Counted from the stretch's first letter, positions 35,540 to 45,061 are shown. The stretch: 64,000 nt of DNA from CAYSCZ01 sp964429655 (GCA_964429655.1 CAYSCZ010000001.1:62001-126000), one strand, 5' to 3'. Program-made: numbers and translations. Notes: generated from the letters alone by a model not told the origin.

Positions 35540-37546
35540 TTAATCCATTGATAAATACTTATTGAAGTCAATTATTCTATCCGGATGGCCAATGATATAA
35601 AGTATATCATTTTGGCAAATTTTATCATCAGGTGATATTTGGCTGATAAATTTATTATCCCTTTTAATGGCAACTACCGTAACATTAAAATTTGTCCTCA
35701 CCATTGACTCTAATATGGATTTACCCACTACTTTGTTATTACCTTGCTGAACCTGTAAAGAGGCAATTTCTATATCCGGGATCGATAATGGATATCGCCC
35801 GATACTGGTTATGCCTTCTGACATTTCCCTTAGTTTCTCATAATTACGTGATCTTATTTCATGCACAAATCTCAAAATCTCATTCCTGGTAATTAGATAT
35901 TTTTTTAAAACACGAGTGAAGATTTCTATAGATGTCTCAAATTCCTCTGGGATTACTTCATCTGCGCCTAGACGAATGATCTCCTCTACTTCTCTTACAT
36001 ATCTAGTGCGTACTATGATGTAGGCGGTTTCGCTGAATGACCGGATCATTTTAACAATGTTTCTGGTGGTCCTGGGTGAGGAAATAGCAATCACTACTAC
36101 ACGCGCCTCTTGAATATGAACATGTTTAAGAATGGTTTCATTGGTCGCATCACCATAAACAATATTTGTTTCACCTGACTTTTTTGCTTTTTTGATCATT
36201 TCAGGATCCAATTCAATGATCACATGAGGTAGCTCAGCTGAGCTGGCAGCTAGAGCTACATTCTCTCCATTAATGCCGTACCCGATTATAACCATATGGT
36301 CTCGATATGATTTATCCGTTTTTTTAGCTTCATTCTTTTTTTTGGAAAGGTATTTAAACCTTGATTTTAAAGGTTCAGGTAATTGAGAATGGAAAAAATA
36401 ATTTAAAATGGAAGAAGAATAAGCTATGGTGAAAGGCGTTAATGCCATTGATATAATGGAGACCGATAAAAAATATTGATAGGTATCTGCAGACAATAAA
36501 TCATATCGCATTCCAACAGATGATAATAAAAACGCAAATTCACCTACCTGAAATAAGGAAAGAGCAGTAAGAAAGATCACCCGCGTAGGATATTTCAGAA
36601 GAACTACAGTGAGTATAATTATTAGAAACTTCATAATAATCACACCGCTGGTTGCAAGTAGGATTGTGGGTACATGCTCAACAAAAAACCTAACATCCAG
36701 CAGCATGCCTATGGAAACAAAGAAGAAGCTGATGAATATTTCTCGAAAGGGGAGAATATTTGCTGTCGCTTGATGACTGTACTCGGATTCCGACACAATA
36801 AGGCCTGCAAAAAATGCGCCCAGTGCCAACGATAGACCTGCAAAAGAAGTGAGCCAGGCTACAGAAAAACAGATCAAAACAATAGTAACAATGAATAACT
36901 CCTGGCTTTTTGTTTTTGCAACCCAGCTTAGAAGCAAGGGAACAATATATCTGGCTAGCAAGATTACCGCAATCACAATCCCCACTACCTTTGCTAACAA
37001 TATAGGTACAGAGCTCTCAGGGTCATTTACTTTCCCAGCCAGCAATGGTGTAATTAAAATCATCGGGACGACAATGATATCCTGAAAGATCAAAATAGCT
37101 ACAGATACACGGCCATGAGGAGAGGTTATCTCGCCCTGCTGTTGTAGCATTTTTAATACTATTGCGGTGCTACTCAGAGATAACAAGCAGCCTATAAAAA
37201 TGGAGGATTGCCATGAGTAACCAAGCAATACTGCTATTACCATAACCGCAATTAACGTACCCCCTACCTGTAGAATACCACCACCAACCACTGTGTTTCT
37301 TATGGAAGAAAGGCTTTTTAACGAAAATTCAATCCCGATCACAAATAAAAGAAATATAATACCTATCTCTGATAGCGGCTCCACTTCATGACGATCATTT
37401 ATGAGATGAAGACCTGAAGGGCCTACCATGATACCAGTTATTAAGAATCCAAGTATAGCCGGTAATCTTATTTTTTGAAATAACAAGATTGTAACTACCG
37501 AAAAGCCAAGTATGACAACAATATCGTTCAGGATAGGTAATTCCAT
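35540..37546 (-). CDS. CPA2 family monovalent cation:proton antiporter
   Basis: 668 residues, Kef-type. An N-terminal Na/H-exchanger domain with about 12 membrane segments (1-~390; conserved GFLITGIMVGPSGL, and LSLALGAFFAGLIVSESEY) is followed by a TrkA-N Rossmann domain (MVIIGYGINGENVALA, DPEMIKKAKK, GDATNE) and a TrkA-C domain at the end (~585-668). Probably potassium or sodium for proton exchange at the inner membrane, gated by nucleotides at the Rossmann domain. Ion specificity is not readable. Confidence 0.93.
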   Translation of the reverse strand: MELPILNDIVVILGFSVVTILLFQKIRLPAILGFLITGIMVGPSGLHLINDRHEVEPLSEIGIIFLLFVIGIEFSLKSLSSIRNTVVGGGILQVGGTLIAVMVIAVLLGYSWQSSIFIGCLLSLSSTAIVLKMLQQQGEITSPHGRVSVAILIFQDIIVVPMILITPLLAGKVNDPESSVPILLAKVVGIVIAVILLARYIVPLLLSWVAKTKSQELFIVTIVLICFSVAWLTSFAGLSLALGAFFAGLIVSESEYSHQATANILPFREIFISFFFVSIGMLLDVRFFVEHVPTILLATSGVIIMKFLIIILTVVLLKYPTRVIFLTALSLFQVGEFAFLLSSVGMRYDLLSADTYQYFLSVSIISMALTPFTIAYSSSILNYFFHSQLPEPLKSRFKYLSKKKNEAKKTDKSYRDHMVIIGYGINGENVALAASSAELPHVIIELDPEMIKKAKKSGETNIVYGDATNETILKHVHIQEARVVVIAISSPRTTRNIVKMIRSFSETAYIIVRTRYVREVEEIIRLGADEVIPEEFETSIEIFTRVLKKYLITRNEILRFVHEIRSRNYEKLREMSEGITSIGRYPLSIPDIEIASLQVQQGNNKVVGKSILESMVRTNFNVTVVAIKRDNKFISQISPDDKICQNDILYIIGHPDRIIDFNKYLSMD

Positions 37547-37594
37547 AAATAAGATTTGGTATTGATTTACGGAATATCAATTCCTTAATCCATA

Positions 37595-38224
37595 CTAATT
37601 AGCATATTTCATTAAATCCTTTGGTGAATCAATTAAATATTCCGGATTTAATGACCTTAATGCCTCAGCTTTGCTAAAGCCCCATGATACTGCTATGATT
37701 GGGATCCCAGCTTTTTTGGCAGCTTCTATATCCCTGGTTTCATCTCCTACATATACAACCCTACTTTTTTCTAGTTTATTTTTTTTAATACACTTCAGCA
37801 TGATTTTATCTTTCGAAAAAATATGCTTACTGGTGTAAATAAAATTAAATAAATGCTCGAGGTTTTTATGTTCTAAGAATAGCTTAACATTCTTTTTGGA
37901 ATTTGAAGTCAATATACCGAGTTCAAAACCTGCATCTTTTAATGCTATGAGTTGCTTTTCGATATTGTCTACGAGATGTATATCCTCTATTCTTTTATGT
38001 AGCTCTTCTCGGCCTCGAAGCAACATTTTAGGTAATTTCATGTAACTGACATCAATTTCCTCAATGAATTCCCGGGGTGTTTTTTTTCTAATAACTTCGA
38101 AATCTTCCTTATTCATGATTTTGCATCCAAATTCCGGGGCTATTTCGTTATAGACCTGAAAGATTACTTCCAACGTATCTGCAATGGTGCCATCAAAATC
38201 AAAAATGAATGTTTTATATATCAT
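37595..38224 (-). CDS. HAD family hydrolase, phosphoglycolate phosphatase-like
   Basis: 209 residues from the ATG at 38224, which places the nucleophile motif near the N-terminus (D9, D11 in FDFDGTIADT); a longer frame would add an unlikely leader. Motif II Ser/Asn is in ILTSNSKKN, motif III Lys near SKDKIMLK, motif IV VGDETRDIEAAKKAG. The helical cap between motifs I and II fits subfamily IA. Probably a small phosphatase; substrate unknown. Confidence 0.9.
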   Translation of the reverse strand: MIYKTFIFDFDGTIADTLEVIFQVYNEIAPEFGCKIMNKEDFEVIRKKTPREFIEEIDVSYMKLPKMLLRGREELHKRIEDIHLVDNIEKQLIALKDAGFELGILTSNSKKNVKLFLEHKNLEHLFNFIYTSKHIFSKDKIMLKCIKKNKLEKSRVVYVGDETRDIEAAKKAGIPIIAVSWGFSKAEALRSLNPEYLIDSPKDLMKYAN

Positions 38225-38326
38225 GTTAAGTGTGCAAATAGTAAGATAGCAAAGAATCAAATATTATTATCAAATATTTTAACATAGTAAATTTTAACCC
38301 TTTGCTAAGTCAAATTCCCTCAGCCT

Positions 38327-39151
38327 TTGGGTCAACTTAAAAAATCTATCAATAATATACAGAATGATACGATCAGTGGCTCCACTAAAATACTGGAAGA
38401 TTTAACAATTACAGTAAGAGATTGGGCATCAAAGCGCGCTACTGATGCCAATGATTTTAGGGTTTTAGAAGATTTGTTGATCGACTTACCACATGACGTG
38501 GGCGCTTTCCCTGTAGTTCAGCATTTTATCAACACCTTGCTTAATTCTGCCAAAATATCCACTGAATAATCTTCTAATTTTATTTTCAAAGCAATAGAAA
38601 AACATCAAAATGATTGGAAAGATGTTAATGAAAGCATTGCATCAAACTTGTTACATGAGGATAATCCACAGGACAAATCAGTCCTTCTTAATAGCTATAG
38701 TAATACTTTATCCCATGTTTTTATTTGTTTGAAGCAGTTGGAAGTCCGGGTTAAAATATTTCAAAACTGAGCCTGACCAATGTTAGAAGGCCGAAAACAA
38801 GCAGAAATTCTGAGTAAAATAGAATATCAGGTTGAATTTTTTGTAGATGCAATGCTATCCAAAAAAATAAAGGAGGCTGATATAGTCCTGCTTGGAGCGG
38901 ATAGTTACGATGACCATTTTTTTACGAATAAGATCGGTTCATACTCCATTTCAATACATTGTGATCATTACAATAAACCACTTTTCGTTATTACTGATAG
39001 CAGGAAGAAAGTCGATCATAAGATAAAAGAATGTCTAAAACCAAGTAATCAGGTATGGGCAGGCAAGCCACATGATATTTCCATATCAAATTATTATTTT
39101 GAATCGGTAACTCGCAATCTTATTACAAAACTCATCAACCAAGAATTATAA
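38327..39151 (+). pseudogene. eIF2B-family protein interrupted by three in-frame stops
   Basis: One continuous frame gives an eIF2B alpha/beta/delta-like protein (the family of ribose-1,5-bisphosphate and methylthioribose-1-phosphate isomerases). The N-part is IQNDTISGSTKILEDLTITV with HDVGAFPVVQHFINTLLNSA. The C-part is PMLEGRKQAEILSKI, then ADIVLLGADSYDD with the conserved NKIGSYSISI. Stops are TAA at 38567, TGA at 38768 and TGA at 38774, all in that frame; no frameshift was found. The two TGAs fall at the ESRP-type motif preceding LEGRK. The start is unclear (TTG at 38327, or further up after the stop at 38306). A recently decayed gene is the simplest reading. Confidence 0.8.
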
Positions 39152-39184
39152 ATCTGTTAATTTAGCCAGTATAAATAATACGTG

Positions 39185-40027
39185 ATGTCTTGGTTTCAGA
39201 GAAAGGAGAAAGGAATTCAAACTTCCACCAAAGAGAAAAGAGAAGCACCTGATGGTTTATGGTATAAAACACCCAAAGGCACCATCATTCATATGAGGGA
39301 ACTCAAAATTAACGCATATGTTAGTCCTGAGGATGGGTATCATGTAAAAATTGGATCAAAAGAATATTTCGAAATCTTATTTGACAATAACCAGTTCGAG
39401 GAGTTAGATGAGCATTTAACTTCTGCTGATCCTCTAAACTTTAAAGATAAAAAGACCTATAAGAGCAGGTTAGAAACCTCAATGGTAAAAACGAACCTAA
39501 AGGATGCAGTAAGAACTGGCGTTGGCAAGCTGAACTCAAATGATATCATAATCTCTTGTATGGACTTCAGTTTTATCGGTGGTTCAATGGGATCAGTAGT
39601 TGGTGAAAAAGTTGGCCGTGCTATAGACTATTCCAGAAAAAACAGAATCCCATTACTTATTATTTCCAAGTCGGGCGGTGCCAGAATGATGGAAGCTGGC
39701 TACTCACTAATGCAACTTGCCAAGACAGCATCTAAGCTGGCCTTGCTTTCTAAAGAAAAAATCCCTTATATATCCCTGCTAACTGATCCTACCACTGGGG
39801 GTGTTACGGCTTCATATGCCATGCTTGGAGACTTTAATATCGCTGAACCCGCTGCACTTATTGGATTTGCAGGGCCTCGCGTTATTCGAGAGACAATAGG
39901 AAAAGATCTGCCGAAAGGTTTCCAAACTGCAGAGTTTCTTCTTGATCATGGATTTATAGATTTTGTGGTGGATAGAAGAAACCTGAAAAATAAACTGACC
40001 ACTTTATTAAAACTATTGCAGAACTAA
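39185..40027 (+). CDS. accD: Acetyl-CoA carboxylase carboxyltransferase beta subunit, no zinc ribbon
   Basis: 280 residues from the ATG at 39185 (a GTG just before it is the other option). It transfers the carboxyl group from biotin carboxyl carrier to acetyl-CoA with AccA, first step of fatty acid synthesis. Carboxyltransferase motifs are clear: SKSGGARMMEAGYSLMQLAK, LTDPTTGGVTASYAMLGD, and LIGFAGPRVIRET. The N-terminal CxxC...CxxC zinc ribbon is replaced at all four positions by T29, G32, S47 and D50 with spacing kept (WYKTPKG, YVSPEDGYH). This is a lineage trait known from other Bacteroidota as I recall, not decay, since the rest is intact. Confidence 0.95.
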   Translation: MSWFQRKEKGIQTSTKEKREAPDGLWYKTPKGTIIHMRELKINAYVSPEDGYHVKIGSKEYFEILFDNNQFEELDEHLTSADPLNFKDKKTYKSRLETSMVKTNLKDAVRTGVGKLNSNDIIISCMDFSFIGGSMGSVVGEKVGRAIDYSRKNRIPLLIISKSGGARMMEAGYSLMQLAKTASKLALLSKEKIPYISLLTDPTTGGVTASYAMLGDFNIAEPAALIGFAGPRVIRETIGKDLPKGFQTAEFLLDHGFIDFVVDRRNLKNKLTTLLKLLQN

Positions 40028-40103
40028 AACCAATTTATCTCACACTCTGTTGAGAATGTTAGTTTTTGATGGTTAATTTGTAAATACAAAAAAATTATAT
40101 TCT

Positions 40104-41405
40104 ATGGGGTCAATCGTTATTACTTCGATTTTAGCATTTACAGCAGTTATCCTGTTATTGGTGATTATACTCTTATTTGCTCAATCTAAGCTAGTCCAAT
40201 CGGGTGATGTAAAAATAATTGTTAACGGAGACGAAGAAAATCCAATAACAACATCTGCAGGTTCAACCTTACTGTCTACACTTTCCGGTCAGAAGGTTTT
40301 TCTACCTTCAGCATGTGGCGGAGGAGGTACCTGTGCCATGTGTAAATGTAAAATAATAGAAGGCGGTGGAGATGTTCTTCCTACTGAAGTTGGTCACTTA
40401 AGCAGGACAGAGCAAAAAGAAAAAGTAAGATTGTCCTGCCAGGTCAAGGTAAAGCAAGATATGAGAATTGAGATTCCCGAGGAGATTTTCGGGATCAAGA
40501 AATGGGAGTGTGAGGTTGTTTCCAATTACAATGTCTCAACTTTCATTAAAGAGTTTGTGGTAAAATTACCTGAGGGTGAAGTTTTAGACTTTCAATCGGG
40601 CGGTTATATACAAATAGATGTCCCTCCGATTGAAGTAGACTTCAACAATTTTGACATTGATCCTCATCCGGATTTAAAACATGATAAGGATATTTTTAGG
40701 TCGGATTGGGACAAGTTTAAGTTATGGGACCTCAAGATGAAAAATGATGAACCTATTTTCAGGGCATATTCTATGGCCAATCATCCTGCCGAAGGAAACA
40801 TCGTGATGTTAAATATAAGAATTGCCACACCTCCTTTTGACAGAAAAAATAAAAAATGGATGGATGTAAATCCTGGTATATGCTCATCATACGTTTTTTC
40901 AAGGAAGCCGGGTGATAAGGTTACAATTTCAGGTCCTTATGGTGAATTCTTCATTAATCCTACAGAAAGAGAGATGATTTACATTGGTGGCGGCGCTGGT
41001 ATGGCGCCTCTAAGGTCACATATTTTCCATTTATTCCATACTGAAAAATCAAATAGAAAAGTATCCTACTGGTATGGAGGAAGGTCTAAAAGAGAGCTTT
41101 TTTACCTGGATCATTTTCGAAAAATAGAAAAAGAGTTTCCTAATTTTAACTTTTATATTGGTTTGTCGGAACCGCTGCCAGAAGATAACTGGAAAGAAAA
41201 AGAATCGCTGGATGATAACGGTGATGGATACGTTGGATTTATCCATCAATGTTTGTACGATAATTATCTTAGCAAGCATCCTGAACCTGAGGACGTAGAA
41301 TATTATTTATGTGGCCCGCCACTTATGAACCAGGCAGTTCTGAAAATGCTTGATGACATGGGAGTGCCTGATGAGAACGTAAGGTTCGATGATTTCGGAG
41401 GTTAA
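40104..41405 (+). CDS. nqrF: Na+-translocating NADH:quinone reductase subunit F
   Basis: 433 residues. One N-terminal membrane anchor (3-27), a 2Fe-2S ferredoxin domain with C71, C77, C80 (SACGGGGTCAMCKC) and C112, the FAD-binding segment RAYSMANHPAEGN, and an NADH domain with GGGAGMAPLRSH and YYLCGPPLMN. It accepts electrons from NADH in the sodium-pumping NQR complex. NqrA-E are not adjacent; accD is upstream and an arginase-like gene is downstream beyond a terminator. It may be a separate copy or a split operon. Confidence 0.97.
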   Translation: MGSIVITSILAFTAVILLLVIILLFAQSKLVQSGDVKIIVNGDEENPITTSAGSTLLSTLSGQKVFLPSACGGGGTCAMCKCKIIEGGGDVLPTEVGHLSRTEQKEKVRLSCQVKVKQDMRIEIPEEIFGIKKWECEVVSNYNVSTFIKEFVVKLPEGEVLDFQSGGYIQIDVPPIEVDFNNFDIDPHPDLKHDKDIFRSDWDKFKLWDLKMKNDEPIFRAYSMANHPAEGNIVMLNIRIATPPFDRKNKKWMDVNPGICSSYVFSRKPGDKVTISGPYGEFFINPTEREMIYIGGGAGMAPLRSHIFHLFHTEKSNRKVSYWYGGRSKRELFYLDHFRKIEKEFPNFNFYIGLSEPLPEDNWKEKESLDDNGDGYVGFIHQCLYDNYLSKHPEPEDVEYYLCGPPLMNQAVLKMLDDMGVPDENVRFDDFGG

Positions 41406-41433
41406 TATATAATCATTAAAGGCACTATATTAG

Positions 41434-41459
41434 AGGGAAGTAAAATGCTTCCCTTTTTT
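41434..41459 (+). terminator. Rho-independent terminator after nqrF
   Basis: Stem AGGGAAG (41434-41440), 7-base loop, CTTCCCT (41448-41454), followed by a run of T to 41459. It ends only 4 bases before the ATG of the next gene. Confidence 0.85.
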
Positions 41460-41463
41460 GTTT

Positions 41464-42618
41464 ATGGACCTTAAAATTTTCTTTAATAAACTTCCAGATG
41501 AAATAATCGATAAGAGTGGATACGGTGAGGATGAATTAATAGAGTATATTGAGTTTAATGATTCATTTCTAAAGGATATTGAATATTATGATATTGCGCT
41601 GGTAGGTATTACGGAACAAAGAGGGGGTAAGATTAATCTGCCTGATACTCTTCCTGATAATGTTAGAAGACAATTATTTCGGTTAAAGAAAGGTAATGGT
41701 AGGTATAAAATTATTGATTTGGGTAATCTGAGAAATGGACCCAACAGTGCGGATACCTATCACCGGATAAAGGAAGTATTATCTTATTTATTAGATAAAA
41801 ACATCTTTCCATTAATGCTCGGGGGAACCCATGATGTTACTTTAGCACAATATACCGGATATCAAGAAATCCAAAAATTTATAACACTTTTAAATGTAGA
41901 TAACAAAATTGATATTAATTCCGAGGATCAATTAACCAATCAAAATTTTCTGGCTAAAGTATTATCCCATGAACCGAACTACTTATTTAATTACAACCAG
42001 ATTGGTCACCAATCCTATTTAGTGACACGCCAAAATTTACAATTAATTTATGATTTAAACTTTAGTGCAATTCGGTTGGGAAATGTAAATGAAAATTTTA
42101 GTGAGATTGAGCCAATAATAAGGGAGTCAGATATGATGACCTTTGATCTTTCCTCAATAAGTGTTAAAGATTCACCGGGAGGAAGGGACTCAAAAATATT
42201 TGGTTTAAATGGTAAACAAGCGTGCCAGATATTCTGGTATGCAGGACTAAACGATAAGCTTAGTTCTATTGGTATTCATGAATATGATGAATCAAAAGAC
42301 TTTCATCACAGAACACCTTTCCTTGTAGCAACCATGATCTGGTATTTTATCGAAGGATTTTATCAAAGAAAAGATGAGCGGATATTTAAGCTAAATGAGT
42401 ACTTATCCTATGAAGTATTTTTAAATAATACCCCTTCTTCCATAATTTTTTATAAAAGTAAAATTTCTGAAAAATGGTGGATGGAAATACCAGGTAAAAC
42501 ATCCGAAAAGATATTTTCCAGAAATCAAATCATCCCATGTAGTTATAGTGATTATGAAAAAGCCACAAAAGGTGAGATACCAGATCGATGGATAAAAGCT
42601 GTGGGCATGAACAACTAA
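41464..42618 (+). CDS. Arginase/formimidoylglutamase-like protein with altered metal site
   Basis: 384 residues from ATG 41464 (an in-frame TTG at 41458 lies in the terminator T-run). The ureohydrolase fold is recognisable: GITEQRGG near 48-55, LMLGGTHDVTLAQY with H123, LLNVDNKID at 142-150 and MTFDLSSI at 225-232. Compared with true arginases (ligands H, D-x-H-x-D, D-x-D), this protein has H123, D146, K148, D150, D228 and S230, so two of six manganese ligands are replaced. It belongs to a Bacteroidota branch usually annotated formimidoylglutamase; activity is doubtful. It overlaps the convergent hypothetical gene by 4 bases. Confidence 0.82.
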   Translation: MDLKIFFNKLPDEIIDKSGYGEDELIEYIEFNDSFLKDIEYYDIALVGITEQRGGKINLPDTLPDNVRRQLFRLKKGNGRYKIIDLGNLRNGPNSADTYHRIKEVLSYLLDKNIFPLMLGGTHDVTLAQYTGYQEIQKFITLLNVDNKIDINSEDQLTNQNFLAKVLSHEPNYLFNYNQIGHQSYLVTRQNLQLIYDLNFSAIRLGNVNENFSEIEPIIRESDMMTFDLSSISVKDSPGGRDSKIFGLNGKQACQIFWYAGLNDKLSSIGIHEYDESKDFHHRTPFLVATMIWYFIEGFYQRKDERIFKLNEYLSYEVFLNNTPSSIIFYKSKISEKWWMEIPGKTSEKIFSRNQIIPCSYSDYEKATKGEIPDRWIKAVGMNN

Positions 42619-43313
42619 AATTTCATGTAGTAAAGATCCCTCAGACTAATTGAAGGTTCATTAATCAGACTGGTATCAGTAGCAATTTCGATTGATCTGG
42701 CCTTCCACTTATATTTTGTTTTTTTAATGGTTTTCAGTTCTATACCATTTTGAATCAAGTAAAAAGCAACGATTTTAATATCCTGACTCTTAACGGAATC
42801 GCCGAAATACATTGCATTAGACCCATATTTATAATAAACGTCACCTGAGGGTCTTTCATGGACATAAATATTAAATTTGGAAAGGTTATAAACTATTTGA
42901 CCATCCTTTTCTTTAGGATAATATCTTATGATAAGATCGTCTCTGTTTTCATATTTGCCGTAGTTTGAATAATTTCTATGGTAGCCGTCCATGAGAACAT
43001 TAAAAAAATTATTGATCTCATCCTTTTGTAAATAATTAACTTCAGGTTCATTTTCTACTTCAACCGACTCAAAGTCAGATTCCTCGGTATTATCAAAATT
43101 ATCCTGGATGGGATCATCAGTGAAGTCACTTTCTGGATTTTCGATATTATATTCTTTAAAGGAAAGGTATTCTTCTACATTTTTAATTTCTTTATCACTG
43201 ATTTTTTTTTCAACCTTGCTTATAACCAAACTATCTACCAACTGTAGCGTCATAATAAATCCAATTGATAACACTAAATAAAAAAATAGCTTGTTGTTAT
43301 AATTAATTTTCAT
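42615..43313 (-). CDS. Membrane-anchored protein of unknown function
   Basis: 232 residues from the ATG at 43313, which is preceded by a purine-rich GGAGGG-like sequence. One N-terminal transmembrane helix (KLFFYLVLSIGFIMTLQLV), an acidic low-complexity region (~50-100) rich in Asp, Glu and Asn, then a mixed alpha/beta domain containing YHRNYSNYGKYENRDDLIIR and the C-terminal SLRDLYYMKF. I do not recognise the family. The 263-base gap upstream (43314-43576) is very AT-rich and has no other gene I can see. Confidence 0.7.
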   Translation of the reverse strand: MKINYNNKLFFYLVLSIGFIMTLQLVDSLVISKVEKKISDKEIKNVEEYLSFKEYNIENPESDFTDDPIQDNFDNTEESDFESVEVENEPEVNYLQKDEINNFFNVLMDGYHRNYSNYGKYENRDDLIIRYYPKEKDGQIVYNLSKFNIYVHERPSGDVYYKYGSNAMYFGDSVKSQDIKIVAFYLIQNGIELKTIKKTKYKWKARSIEIATDTSLINEPSISLRDLYYMKF

Positions 43314-43576
43314 GAACCCTCCGATCAATCATAAATTATATTTAAGATAAAAATAATTCAAAATATTTAATGTAAAATTTTAATTAGGCATTACTTTTGA
43401 TATGTTCTGAAAAGATTTTCTTATTAATAATTTAAATGATATTTAACTATAAACAATTATCTTCACTGGTATTAATCAAATCTATATTTAATTGTTTATA
43501 GCTCAATCAATTACACTGTTTAAAATTGTTATATAAATTTTAATATTATAATTTCAAGCTCGAAAAATCCTACAAA

Positions 43577-44167
43577 ATGAACAAGAACATACTTTTTTCA
43601 TTACTATTTCTGGTTATATCTTCTCGTTTTGCATATAGTCAAAACGAGAAAAGTACATTCAACGACTCTCGAGATGGTCAAACCTATGATATTGTTGCGG
43701 TTGATATAAAACTAGAGGGAGGTATTACAATACAAAGGACATGGTTTGCCGAAAACTTGAATTATGAAACTGAGGGTTCGGTATGCTATAAAAATGAACC
43801 TGCATATTGCGACGCATTTGGCAGATTATACACTTTTGAAGCTGCTAAGGTGGCATGTCCTGATGGTTGGCATATTTCAACTTCTAAGGAATGGAAAGAA
43901 GTATTTGATACTTTTGGTGGTAAGTTTGTCTGTGCTCCGGCATTAAGGGAGGGAGGAGAAAGTGGGTTAGAGATAAAAATGGGGGGTTTTGGTGATCCTG
44001 GGGACCTTTTTGTTGATGTTGGAGTGAGCGGAAATTTTTGGGATGCCGAATCAGAAACTACTTCAACAGCAGGACTTATCACTGTGCCTTCAAATATTGA
44101 CGAAGTTTTCCATGTTCAGATAGGAAGTAATCATAAGAATCACTGCAGATGCGTTAAAGATTATTAA
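43577..44167 (+). CDS. Secreted FISUMP-domain protein
   Basis: 196 residues. A signal peptide (MNKNILFSLLFLVISSRFAYSQ) is followed by a domain with the Fibrobacter succinogenes major paralogous (FISUMP) landmarks: TWFAENLNYE, VCYKNEPAYCDAFGRLYTFE, AKVACPDGWHISTSKEW and the closing CRCVKDY. Several cysteines suggest disulfides outside the cytoplasm. Function in this family is not settled. It stands alone with a strong terminator after it. Confidence 0.87.
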   Translation: MNKNILFSLLFLVISSRFAYSQNEKSTFNDSRDGQTYDIVAVDIKLEGGITIQRTWFAENLNYETEGSVCYKNEPAYCDAFGRLYTFEAAKVACPDGWHISTSKEWKEVFDTFGGKFVCAPALREGGESGLEIKMGGFGDPGDLFVDVGVSGNFWDAESETTSTAGLITVPSNIDEVFHVQIGSNHKNHCRCVKDY

Positions 44168-44196
44168 ATTCTTTAACAATAAATCCAGAAAGAAAG

Positions 44197-44229
44197 AAGG
44201 TCACTCAATATTTTGAATGACCTTTTTTT
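44197..44229 (+). terminator. Rho-independent terminator after the FISUMP gene
   Basis: Stem AAGGTCA (44197-44203) with TGACCTT (44218-44224), an inner 4-base pairing past one mismatch, and T-run to 44229. It sits between convergent genes and may also serve the minus strand weakly. Confidence 0.8.
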
Positions 44230-44320
44230 ATACCTTTTTCTTGACTACCCCAAATAGTAACAACTGTGATATAGCAAGACTCACAGATAATAAGGAAAAT
44301 ATCAACCTATAGATTATAAA

Positions 44321-45061
44321 TTAATTCTGTTGACTATCAACTTCACTTTCAACTTTCGCAACCTTAAATGATTTACGCTCTTTGTGACCGCAATATCCAC
44401 ATTCAAAGTATTTCATTAATTCACCTTCTTCAGTGGTCGTAGGCGATTGAATAATTTCTTCTCTAACAACCTTAAGGGTCTGGTAATTACATTCTGGGCA
44501 CTGAAGCGCATGAAGCCTACCATTATATTTTTCTATTTTAGTAAAACCAGACACTTCATCTATCCAAACATCATAATCCACAGAATAAGCATCTTCTTCA
44601 GCTTGCATGCCTTCATCAAGATAAACATCTTCCTCTTCTTCGCTGAGTAACTTCATTTTACGGCCATCAGGCGATATCCTTGGAGTATATCGAAGCTTTT
44701 TAAGTCGTTTTTCAATATAAAAAGGATAATAAAACTTTATTATATTTTGTACTATTATACCAGCAATAATTGCAAAAGCGGTACTCATGAATATTCTGAT
44801 AATGAACCATAGATATGCAGTTTTTTCAACTAAAGTGTTGGAGTAGATAGCAACACCAATTATTATTAGAAGGCTACTTACCCACAAAACATTGATTTCA
44901 TTTTGATTTATGTAGTCATACTTGGTTTTAAAATCTTTAATAGTCATCAATTTAAATAGATGAATAAGAAAGTAAACTAGACCGGCACCAACAACTAAAT
45001 ATGCAGCTATTCTGCCATAAGTGTTCCAGGCTTCAATGATACTTGGGGAGATGTTTTCCAT
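44321..45061 (-). CDS. Membrane protein with C-terminal zinc ribbon
   Basis: 246 residues: three hydrophobic segments (about 16-36, 59-76 and 84-108), a linker with an acidic run (LSEEEEDVYLDEG), and a C-terminal zinc ribbon of the form CPECNYQ ... CGYCGHKE. The ribbon should lie in the cytoplasm. I recognise the general layout from Bacteroidota genomes but no named function. The upstream gap 45062-45340 is AT-rich with no further gene. Confidence 0.8.
   Translation of the reverse strand: MENISPSIIEAWNTYGRIAAYLVVGAGLVYFLIHLFKLMTIKDFKTKYDYINQNEINVLWVSSLLIIIGVAIYSNTLVEKTAYLWFIIRIFMSTAFAIIAGIIVQNIIKFYYPFYIEKRLKKLRYTPRISPDGRKMKLLSEEEEDVYLDEGMQAEEDAYSVDYDVWIDEVSGFTKIEKYNGRLHALQCPECNYQTLKVVREEIIQSPTTTEEGELMKYFECGYCGHKERKSFKVAKVESEVDSQQN

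Noticed and set aside
38327..38569. Stand-alone 80-residue gene
   Set aside because: Its translation continues the same protein family beyond the stop in the same frame, so it is part of a broken eIF2B-like gene.
43314..43576. Possible tRNA or small RNA in the AT-rich gap
   Set aside because: No cloverleaf, CCA-end or strong hairpin could be found; only AT-rich sequence.
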